Below are positions 7,699 to 12,828 of a stretch of DNA of 12,828 bases, one piece after another. The number at the start of each line of letters is the position of its first letter. Position 1 is the stretch's first letter. The notes under the pieces were generated by a model that was not told the DNA's origin, ran no database searches, and was given only the letters and a program-made list of their open reading frames with translations. Source of the DNA: Alphaproteobacteria bacterium (GTDB lineage Bacteria > Pseudomonadota > Alphaproteobacteria > UBA6615); contig JAQWSA010000095.1 in the NCBI GenBank assembly GCA_029243445.1, positions 1-12,828 of the forward strand. Reading direction: 5' to 3'. The position numbers were made by a program, and so were the translations under genes.

Positions 7699-9030
7699 TT
7701 ATGCATTGATTAATTTTTCTTCTAGTTGACATGAAACCCTAGCAAAATTTGTGTCATCACCCGGAAATCCAGCCAGCATAAATCCTATAGGCATGCCTGA
7801 TGTATCCTTGCCGCCAGGAAGTGAAACAATCGGACCACCTAAAGCGGTCCAAGGAGCAATAAATCTTGGATCACCTGTCCATTCAAGGCCCTCTGGTGCA
7901 GTTTCTGGAGTTGTTGGGATTAGAAAAATATCTCCTGCATTGAAGTCTAAAAAAAATGACTTACGAGCTTTATCCATTTGGTTGCGTGCTGACAGATAAT
8001 CATTTTCTGTAAAATTACCACCACGACTTATAGCCTCGCGTAACTTTTCGCTGACTTGTTCAGTAGCAAAATGTAATAAATTAGCGTGAACGCGGGATAG
8101 CTCAAATTCTGCAGTAAGCATTTGTATCTGGCTCAATGCTTCTAAAGAGATGGGCGAATTGAGGTAAGTCACATCATATCCAGCAGAACTAAGTTTTTTA
8201 GCAATTATTTCACGGGCTGATAGAATTTCGGGATTACTTTGATTAAAAAATTTATCTTCTAATATTACTAAACGAATGGATTGCTCACTTTTGCGAGATT
8301 TTGTTTTGATGTTAATGGGCAGAGTTGCTTCAAATAGAGCGACTGCATCAGCTACTGACCAGCCATAAAACCCAACTGTATCAAACATAGGAGCCAATGG
8401 TGTGACTCCATAGTTTGCGCCTATTCCAATGCTTGGTTTAAATGCGCCTATACCGCAATAAGCCGCGGGTCTATTAATTGAAGCAATAGTTTGAGTGCCC
8501 AAAGAACCGGGTACTGTTCCTGAGGCAACTGCTGCAGCTGGTCCACTGCTAGATCCTCCGGGAGTATGATTAATATTATGAGGATTACAAGCAGGCGAAG
8601 GATTAAAATAGGCAAATTCGGTAGTATGACATTTTCCTAAAATAATTGCTCCTTTAGATTTTAGTATAGATACAATCTCCGCATCTGCATTTGCAGGTGC
8701 TATGTCACTTCGAGTAGGGCTGTTACATTTCGTTGGCCAGCCTGCAACATCTATAATATCTTTTATTCCTATAGGAATACCATGTAGTGGCCCTCGAATT
8801 TTACCTATAGAAGCTTCTTCTTCAAGTTGTTCAGCAGTTTCTAATGCTCCTTGAGTATCTACTGATACCCACGCATTTACTGATGAATCACTTACTGAAA
8901 TTCTGTTAATATAGTTTTTAACTAGCTGTAATGGACTAGCTTCTCCATTTCGAATTTGATTAGCAAGTTTAGAGATGCTTCCAGGGTTTTTAGTAAAATT
9001 ATATTCTTTTTTAATATGATTTTGACTCAT
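7699..9030 (-). CDS. amidase-signature family hydrolase (443 aa)
   Basis: A normal-length amidase-signature enzyme. The N-terminal helix region (ISKLANQIRNGEASPLQLVKNYINRI) is typical of the family. Catalytic K90 is in GIPIGIKDIIDVAGWPT, cis-Ser S160 in TPGGSSSGPAAAVASG and nucleophile S184 in LGTQTIASINRPAAYCGIGAFKPS. The two serines are 24 residues apart, as expected. The usual GGS is IAS, a change shared in kind with the long amidase. C-terminal landmarks are FLIPTTPETAPEG and PWTALGGPIVSLPGG. No export signal. On the minus strand AAAGAGA sits about 6 bases before the ATG, supporting the start. The gene is tail-to-tail with the bicupin. Possible substrates include small aliphatic or aromatic amides and ureido compounds such as allophanate; nothing in the sequence separates these. 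Confidence 0.9.
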   Translation of the reverse strand: MSQNHIKKEYNFTKNPGSISKLANQIRNGEASPLQLVKNYINRISVSDSSVNAWVSVDTQGALETAEQLEEEASIGKIRGPLHGIPIGIKDIIDVAGWPTKCNSPTRSDIAPANADAEIVSILKSKGAIILGKCHTTEFAYFNPSPACNPHNINHTPGGSSSGPAAAVASGTVPGSLGTQTIASINRPAAYCGIGAFKPSIGIGANYGVTPLAPMFDTVGFYGWSVADAVALFEATLPINIKTKSRKSEQSIRLVILEDKFFNQSNPEILSAREIIAKKLSSAGYDVTYLNSPISLEALSQIQMLTAEFELSRVHANLLHFATEQVSEKLREAISRGGNFTENDYLSARNQMDKARKSFFLDFNAGDIFLIPTTPETAPEGLEWTGDPRFIAPWTALGGPIVSLPGGKDTSGMPIGFMLAGFPGDDTNFARVSCQLEEKLINA

Positions 9031-9313
9031 GTATATCTCTTTATGTAATCATTTAATAAAGGAAGTAGAGAACGACGATATACCTTTATGCTAGAGTAAT
9101 TATAAGTTTTTAAAAACTTTTTAAAGAGAATGATTTTATTAACTAAACTTTTACAAATACTTAGGTTGATTATAAATGAAGACCCAGAATCTATTATCTG
9201 TAAATAGATCCTACGACACTTGTGGGCTCTTAAACCAGCACTGTTTTCAATATATTATATAACTATATAACTAGGAGAATGTTAGAAAAATATTTTCTTA
9301 TGATTGAATCTTA
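9031..9313. other. intergenic gap between short amidase and ABC ATPase genes
   Basis: This 283-base stretch lies upstream of the amidase and downstream of the ABC ATPase, both on the minus strand, so it should hold the amidase promoter and the ATPase terminator. I see an ATCTATT/AATAGAT 7-bp inverted repeat with a 7-base loop (9189-9209), an AGAAAA/TTTTCT 6-bp stem with a 3-base loop at about 9285-9299, and no convincing gene, tRNA or Fur box. Confidence 0.4.
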
Positions 9314-10363
9314 TTATTTTTTAAAAATAAAAGCTCGATTATGATCAATTTCTAAATTTATTGGCTTACCTTTTTCTAGTGAAATTCTTCCTAGTTCTCT
9401 AGCTACAATATGTGTGTGGGGTTCAGGCCAATTTCCAATCCCTATGCTAACTAAACTAGAGTTTCCCGAATATCTAACGTCACAGACTCTTAGGTTTCCA
9501 TTGAAAGAAGAATTTTCTATGTCTGGAGAAATTCGTATGCCATCTTGACGTATTAAAACGTCAACTTTAGAACCACTTGGAAAGTTTTTATTTGAGAAGG
9601 TTCCAATATCCGTAGATATTTTACTACCTTCAACTTCTCCATCAACCTTATTAATGTTTCCAAAAAACTCTGCAGAAAAAATATTAGTAGGTTGATGATA
9701 TATATCACTAGGTATACCACATTGAACTATATTTCCCTCATTCATTAGAACAATTTGGTCAGCAATCAGCATGGCTTCTTCGGGGTCATGGGTTACTAGA
9801 ACTGTTGTGACTCCGCGCTCTTTTAGTATCTGTAGAGTTTCTTCACGGATTTTTTCTCTTAAAGAAGTATCTAGTCCTGAGAAGGGCTCATCCATTAAAA
9901 GCAAGCTTGGTTCAGGAGCTAGTGCCCTGGCTAACGCGACCCTTTGTTGTTCACCACCGGATAACATATGTGGGTATTTATCCGAATGATCTTCTAGCCT
10001 AATTTGTTCTAGTATATCTGTGGTTCTTATTTGGGCCTCAGCTTTACTTAAATGCTTAAGGCCATAAGCAATGTTATTTTTTACCGTAAGGTGAGGGAAA
10101 AGAGCAAAATCTTGAAAAAGAAAGCCTATATCACGTTTATACGGAGGAAGAACAAATGAGTTTGTGGACACATTAGCTCCATTAATAGATACCGTTCCTG
10201 AATCCGGTGTTTCCAGACCCGCTATTAAACGTAAGGTGGTTGTTTTGCCGCAACCAGAAGGACCAAGCAGGCACAATAGTTCTCCTTCTTTTACAACAAA
10301 GGATATATTTCGAATAACTTTGGTTTCTTCGAGTGCTAGATTTATGTTTTCTAGTTTTAACAT
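9314..10363 (-). CDS. FbpC-like ABC transporter ATP-binding protein
   Basis: A 349-residue ABC ATPase of the iron(III)/spermidine-type importer class. All nucleotide-binding motifs are present: Walker A GPSGCGKTT (34-42, K40), Q-loop Q84 in GFLFQDFALFPHLTV, signature LSGGEQQ (134-140), Walker B LLLMDEPFSGLD (D158, E159) and H-loop H192 in LVTHDPEEA. A C-terminal regulatory TOBE-type region follows (about 240-345). Full length matches FbpC/PotA-like proteins. The segment PPYKRDIGFLFQDFALFPHLTV and the nearby Fur boxes favour ferric iron over polyamine, sulfate or sugar, but the substrate is inferred. No permease or periplasmic binding protein gene is adjacent: the downstream neighbour is an amidase and the upstream gene is divergent. 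It is therefore an orphan ATPase within this window. The Shine-Dalgarno sequence is weak. The reading frame ends in tandem TAA TAA. Confidence 0.88.
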   Translation of the reverse strand: MLKLENINLALEETKVIRNISFVVKEGELLCLLGPSGCGKTTTLRLIAGLETPDSGTVSINGANVSTNSFVLPPYKRDIGFLFQDFALFPHLTVKNNIAYGLKHLSKAEAQIRTTDILEQIRLEDHSDKYPHMLSGGEQQRVALARALAPEPSLLLMDEPFSGLDTSLREKIREETLQILKERGVTTVLVTHDPEEAMLIADQIVLMNEGNIVQCGIPSDIYHQPTNIFSAEFFGNINKVDGEVEGSKISTDIGTFSNKNFPSGSKVDVLIRQDGIRISPDIENSSFNGNLRVCDVRYSGNSSLVSIGIGNWPEPHTHIVARELGRISLEKGKPINLEIDHNRAFIFKK

Positions 10364-10473
10364 ATTTTATTCTATGCGGTCCGTAACTAATAATTAGTTT
10401 AGTAAACAGTGAGTAATATACAGCTCTATAAATTCATATTGATTTATATATTAGCGATTAAAAGCTAATATCT

Positions 10474-10492
10474 GTAATTAAAAATCATTCTC
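10474..10492 (-). promoter_or_regulatory. weak candidate Fur box upstream of the ABC ATPase
   Basis: Read on the minus strand this is GAGAATGATTTTTAATTAC, matching the 19-bp Fur consensus at 12 positions, with 9 of the first 10 correct. It lies about 110 bases upstream of the ATPase start. It shares the hexamer-type core ATTCTCAT (plus strand) with the site at 10676-10694. AT-richness makes chance matches likely, so this is tentative. Confidence 0.4.
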
Positions 10493-10647
10493 ATATATTT
10501 TATGTACAATTACAATGCTAAATAAACAAATATTTTTTACTATTTATAAGTAATTATCTTGGTTATTATTATCTATTAAGTAATTGAAAAAAAATAAAAA
10601 AACAGAATAATTATTTATTTTTATCATTGTTCTGTAATCTATTTATC

Positions 10648-10666
10648 AATAATGATTATCATTAGC
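10648..10666. promoter_or_regulatory. Fur box (strong match)
   Basis: The 19 bases AATAATGATTATCATTAGC match the Fur consensus GATAATGATAATCATTATC at 16 positions, with a near-perfect inner palindrome ATGATTATCAT. Fur with Fe(II) would bind here and repress transcription when iron is plentiful. It sits 142 bases before the start of the DUF4856-like gene. A TTGACG at 10668-10673 with TTAAAA 16 bases further could be the controlled promoter, overlapped by the second site. Confidence 0.75.
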
Positions 10667-10675
10667 ATTGACGTT

Positions 10676-10694
10676 GATAACTATTCTCATTAAA
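10676..10694. promoter_or_regulatory. second Fur-box match, adjacent
   Basis: GATAACTATTCTCATTAAA matches the Fur consensus at 13 of 19 positions, including the intact first hexamer core GATAA and the TCATTA end. It begins 28 bases after the start of the strong site. Tandem Fur sites are common at tightly repressed iron genes. It overlaps the likely -10 region, as expected for a repressor site. Confidence 0.55.
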
Positions 10695-10742
10695 AAGAAG
10701 CTAATAATCGAACTAACTGTATTTAACGGGTCGAGCTATTAG

Positions 10743-10778
10743 AAAACTTATTTTCAATGTTTATTGAAAATAAGTTTT
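10743..10778. promoter_or_regulatory. perfect 16-bp inverted repeat in the leader of the DUF4856-like gene
   Basis: AAAACTTATTTTCAAT (10743-10758) and its exact reverse complement (10763-10778) flank a 4-base GTTT loop. A transcript would form a strong hairpin ending in UUUU, about 18 bases before the Shine-Dalgarno sequence. It could act as an attenuator or partial terminator, an mRNA stabiliser or a protein-binding site. Its position between the Fur sites and the start codon points to a post-initiation control. Confidence 0.6.
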
Positions 10779-10807
10779 GGATATTAACTAAATTTTAGGT
10801 GACAATC

Positions 10808-11602
10808 GTGAGTAAGGTTTGGGTGAAGAATTTATTAGCATCAGGAGCGTTTATTACAGGGGTAACTGTACTATCTCTTAATGTGAATGCAGGAGATAGT
10901 ATTTATAGTAATTTCCCAGTTACAGTAAAAGATTATAAGGGATCTAAATCAAGTTCTGTTTCTTATACAGGTCAGATAGCAAGACATGTTCTCCATGATT
11001 CATTAAAAAAATTAGCGGGTAAAGGAAATGGTAATGCCAATCCTGAACTCAAAGCAAAGATGATGAGTTATTATGGTGAGAAGACTCCTAATCGTGAGAT
11101 AATAGCTCCCAAAACTAAGGGATCATTTATAGTAAAACAGACTAATGTTGATCAGATTAGTAAAAAGAAGAATTTATCTGGTAAAACTTATAAAGGTACT
11201 ATCTCTGGTATGCCTAATAATATGACAGGACCTGAATTAATTACATTTTGGATTGATAAAGCATCTTCAGCTAAAAAGGGTGTCGATAATAGGAATGGAT
11301 ATAACTATCCACAATTAATATCCAAATTTATAATGGGAGCAGTTTTCTATAATCAGGCGGTAGACAATTACCTTGATGAGAAGCTATCGGCTAATAAAAA
11401 ACCTAATAACAAACCTTACAAAAAAGGTGCTGCTTACACAGGTAAGGAACATAGTTGGGATGAAGCATTTGGCTATTTTGGAATGCCTGCGCATGGACTT
11501 TCTTTATCTCCAGGTCAGCTCTATTCTATAGCTAAACAGAAGCCCGAAGGTTTTGAAGCTGCAGACCACAATGGTGATGGTAAGGTCGATTTATATAAGT
11601 AA
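10808..11602 (+). CDS. exported DUF4856-like protein, N-terminal part ending at an in-frame TAA
   Basis: A 264-residue product with a Sec signal peptide: basic KVWVK, a hydrophobic stretch LLASGAFITGVTVLSL and a cleavage site after VNA (residue 28), so the protein should be periplasmic. Landmarks are SVSYTGQIARH near the start of the mature protein, FIMGAVFYNQAVDNYL and YTGKEHSWDEAFGYFG (H215, E219). These resemble DUF4856 proteins (function unknown), which are often seen with iron-regulated genes. The frame ends with an EF-hand-like loop DHNGDGKVDLYK (253-264) and then TAA. The rest of the family-like sequence continues in the same frame from the next codon, so this is half of an interrupted gene. 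GTG 10808 is preferred over GTG 10799 because AGGTGA (10797-10802) lies 5 bases before it. Upstream Fur boxes suggest induction in iron limitation. Confidence 0.75.
   Translation: MSKVWVKNLLASGAFITGVTVLSLNVNAGDSIYSNFPVTVKDYKGSKSSSVSYTGQIARHVLHDSLKKLAGKGNGNANPELKAKMMSYYGEKTPNREIIAPKTKGSFIVKQTNVDQISKKKNLSGKTYKGTISGMPNNMTGPELITFWIDKASSAKKGVDNRNGYNYPQLISKFIMGAVFYNQAVDNYLDEKLSANKKPNNKPYKKGAAYTGKEHSWDEAFGYFGMPAHGLSLSPGQLYSIAKQKPEGFEAADHNGDGKVDLYK
11600..11602 (+). other. in-frame TAA splitting the DUF4856-like gene, with ATG ATG directly after it
   Basis: The sequence reads AAG TAA ATG ATG. The upstream and downstream frames are identical and both sides show family-like protein sequence, so a single stop codon separates the halves. 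A one-base change of GAA, AAA or CAA would create it. The adjacent ATG codons would allow translational restart. Possible explanations are a recent nonsense mutation, readthrough, restart, or an assembly/sequencing error. Confidence 0.8.
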
Positions 11603-12232
11603 ATGATGTTTGCACCTGCTTACTATGCTGCTGGTTATGATAAATCTAAGAAAACATCATATGCTAAAAATATTGGGAATGCATTTCTTAATGGCCGTCG
11701 TGTGATAACGAATGCTGATGGAGCCGTACTGACCGATGCGCAACGTAATAAACTGAGAGATTACGCCGCCATAATTGAATCGAATTGGCAAAAAACTCTG
11801 GCTGAATCTGTATTTAAATATGCAGGCTCAGTTTATAAAGACTTGAAAAAAATAAATGAAACTATGGCCACTGAAAAGGGTTCTGATAAATACGAGAAAA
11901 AATATATTAAGCACTGGGGTGAGCTAAAAGGTTTTAGTTTATCATTGCAGACTGGACGTATTCAGCTGGGAGAGACCGCCGTTAAACTTAACCGTCTAAT
12001 CGGTTTTGGACCTGTTTTACCAAACTCTAGCCAGGTAGTTGATATTGATAGTAAAGGAAACTACGTAAAAGGTGAGTCATCGGGTATAGAAGAGTACATG
12101 GTCCACATGCTTAAAGTACAAAATCTCATGGTCGATAAGTTTGATGTTAAGGCACGAAAAAATGATCAACTTGCTGGTATGGCAGAAATGCTGAAAAAAT
12201 TGGGAGATGGTGCTTCAGCTGAAAATGATTAG
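11603..12232 (+). CDS. C-terminal part of the split DUF4856-like protein
   Basis: A 209-codon open frame beginning ATG ATG immediately after the TAA of the preceding frame and in the same phase; joined, the two would make about 474 residues. It has no signal peptide, so if made alone it would stay in the cytoplasm, away from its probable site of action. Visible segments include IGNAFLNGRRVI, SNWQKTLAESVFKYAGSVYKDL and HWGELKGFSLSLQ. The last of these fits the C-terminal half of DUF4856-type proteins, which are helical like imelysin-type periplasmic proteins. The frame shows no further stop or frameshift, implying that the interruption is recent or tolerated. No Shine-Dalgarno sequence stands at a good distance from the ATG, so expression would depend on restart or readthrough. 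Treat with 10808-11602 as one gene. Confidence 0.65.
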   Translation: MMFAPAYYAAGYDKSKKTSYAKNIGNAFLNGRRVITNADGAVLTDAQRNKLRDYAAIIESNWQKTLAESVFKYAGSVYKDLKKINETMATEKGSDKYEKKYIKHWGELKGFSLSLQTGRIQLGETAVKLNRLIGFGPVLPNSSQVVDIDSKGNYVKGESSGIEEYMVHMLKVQNLMVDKFDVKARKNDQLAGMAEMLKKLGDGASAEND

Positions 12233-12240
12233 AAAAATAA

Positions 12241-12278
12241 AGTATTTGGTCGTCCATAGAATTGGGTGGCCAAATACT
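12241..12278. terminator. hairpin after the DUF4856-like gene
   Basis: AGTATTTGGTCGTCC (12241-12255) pairs over 15 positions (12 Watson-Crick, 3 G-U) with 12264-12278 across an 8-base loop, starting 8 bases after the stop codon. The plus-strand side has no clear T-tract; on the minus strand a T-rich run follows. It is probably a partial terminator or an mRNA 3'-end stabiliser before the next gene. Confidence 0.55.
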
Positions 12279-12305
12279 CTATGTTAAGATTGAGTTATAC
12301 TTATT

Positions 12306-12828
12306 ATGATTGACTGGTTTTTTGATGATTATATTCAAAATCTTATTATATCATTTACTAACCCTCAGAAGAGAGTTTCTTTAGGGTATATAGGTACTGC
12401 TATTTTAATTGCACTTTTTTGGAGTGTTTGCTTGCAAGGAGCTACATGGCGATCTGGGGTTTCAAATACGATAAAAAAGCTATTTAGCAGAAATATTTTA
12501 CTGTCATTATCAGCAAAAGCTGATTACCAAATAATGTTAATTAATCATGGGTTTTTATTGCTAGCTGCACCATTTTTAATTAGCAAAGTCGCATTTACAA
12601 CCTATCTTTTCTTTTTACTGCATGAATTGTTTCCGTCTGGGTCTGCCTTCCTTTCGCCGCTTCCAATTTTAATTGTTTCTATACTATACACAATATTTTT
12701 GTTTTTATTGGATGATTTTTCTAAATACTTTACTCATAGTATGATGCACCGTATTCCCTGTTTATGGTCTTTTCATACAGTTCATCATTCAGCTGAAGTA
12801 TTAACCCCGATTACGGTATATCGAACCC
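12306..12828 (+). CDS. sterol desaturase/fatty acid hydroxylase family membrane protein (5' part)
   Basis: The first 174 codons of an integral membrane di-iron oxygenase; the gene runs off the right edge. Hydrophobic segments lie at about residues 27-47 (GYIGTAILIALFW...), 75-105 (LINHGFLLLAAPFLIS... and TYLFFLL) and 117-136 (ILIVSILYTIFLFLL). Two of the three histidine clusters expected for this family are visible: HSMMH (H144, H148) and HTVHH (H157, H160, H161); the third should lie beyond the window. These histidines bind two irons and activate O2 for hydroxylation or desaturation of lipids. ATG 12306 is the first good start and is followed by a typical N-terminus, but the Shine-Dalgarno sequence (a distant GAG) is weak. 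It lies 73 bases after the DUF4856-like gene beyond a hairpin, so co-transcription and Fur control are possible but unproven. Confidence 0.85.
   Translation, partial: MIDWFFDDYIQNLIISFTNPQKRVSLGYIGTAILIALFWSVCLQGATWRSGVSNTIKKLFSRNILLSLSAKADYQIMLINHGFLLLAAPFLISKVAFTTYLFFLLHELFPSGSAFLSPLPILIVSILYTIFLFLLDDFSKYFTHSMMHRIPCLWSFHTVHHSAEVLTPITVYRT

Larger units (their letters stand above)
10364..10807. other. 444-base divergent regulatory region, Fur-box rich
   Basis: This very AT-rich gap separates the minus-strand ABC ATPase from the plus-strand DUF4856-like gene and must hold both promoters. It contains three Fur-box matches (10474-10492, 10648-10666, 10676-10694). There is an imperfect inverted repeat ACAGAATAAT/ATTGTTCTGT (10602-10611 and 10626-10635, 9 of 10 pairs) and a perfect 16-bp inverted repeat at 10743-10778. 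No open frame of note or RNA gene is apparent. Confidence 0.6.

Noticed and set aside
7751..7999. Plus-strand open frame inside the short amidase
   Set aside because: It is antisense to the amidase C-terminal region and has a shadow-type composition rich in Pro, Gly and Ser.
9771..9989. Plus-strand open frame inside the ABC ATPase
   Set aside because: It is antisense to the signature, Walker B and H-loop motifs of the ATPase; no independent support.
10164..10397. Plus-strand open frame crossing the start of the ABC ATPase
   Set aside because: It is mostly antisense to the Walker A region and has no family-like sequence.
10602..10635. Imperfect inverted repeat ACAGAATAAT/ATTGTTCTGT considered as a terminator
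   Set aside because: It lies in an A/T homopolymer-rich part of a divergent promoter gap with no gene reading into it, and one pair is mismatched; probably composition-driven.
11600..11602. Reassigned genetic code, with TAA read as an amino acid
   Set aside because: Other genes here use TAA as their real stop (GMC at 1820-1822, long amidase at 6781-6783, and minus-strand genes at 2321, 7699 and 9314), so a general reassignment does not fit.
1..12828. CRISPR array, tRNA/rRNA genes, insertion sequences or phage genes
   Set aside because: No regularly spaced repeats, no tRNA-like cloverleaf and no transposase, integrase or phage motifs were seen on either strand.

Overview
The window is AT-rich bacterial DNA (roughly one third to two fifths G+C by eye) with ordinary code-11 genes. 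Classical Fur-type operators (GATAAT/ATTATC hexamers) and the gene families present suggest a marine or otherwise oligotrophic proteobacterium, more likely gamma than alpha, because many alphaproteobacteria handle iron with RirA/Irr. This placement is inference; there is no rRNA or other marker gene.

Left part (1-9030): a catabolic-looking gene group. It holds the tail of an unidentified gene, a GMC-family FAD alcohol dehydrogenase/oxidase and a small single-domain cupin in one direction. Next comes a divergent pair: a flavin reductase (minus) and an NtaA/DszA-type FMN-dependent monooxygenase (plus), which together look like a two-component monooxygenase. These are followed by an unusually long 773-aa amidase-signature enzyme, a two-domain cupin and, convergently, a normal-length second amidase. 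The simplest reading is oxidative attack on a heteroatom-containing organic compound followed by amide hydrolysis and alcohol oxidation. The substrate cannot be read from the sequence.

Right part (9314-12828): an iron-related region. An FbpC-like ABC ATPase (minus) with no permease or binding protein in view is divergent from an exported DUF4856-like gene (plus). The 444-base gap between them carries one strong and two weaker Fur-box matches. It also has a perfect 16-bp inverted repeat just ahead of the exported gene's ribosome binding site. That gene is interrupted by an in-frame TAA, with the rest of the protein continuing in the same frame directly after it. A hairpin and then the first 174 codons of a membrane-bound sterol-desaturase/fatty-acid-hydroxylase-type di-iron protein complete the window.

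Most notable points: (1) the in-frame stop that splits the exported DUF4856-like protein beside an EF-hand-like loop; (2) the Fur-controlled divergent region with its leader hairpin; (3) the oversized amidase, and the loss in both amidases of the glycine pair before the nucleophilic serine; (4) the association of a two-component monooxygenase, two amidases and two cupins, possibly an undescribed degradation pathway.
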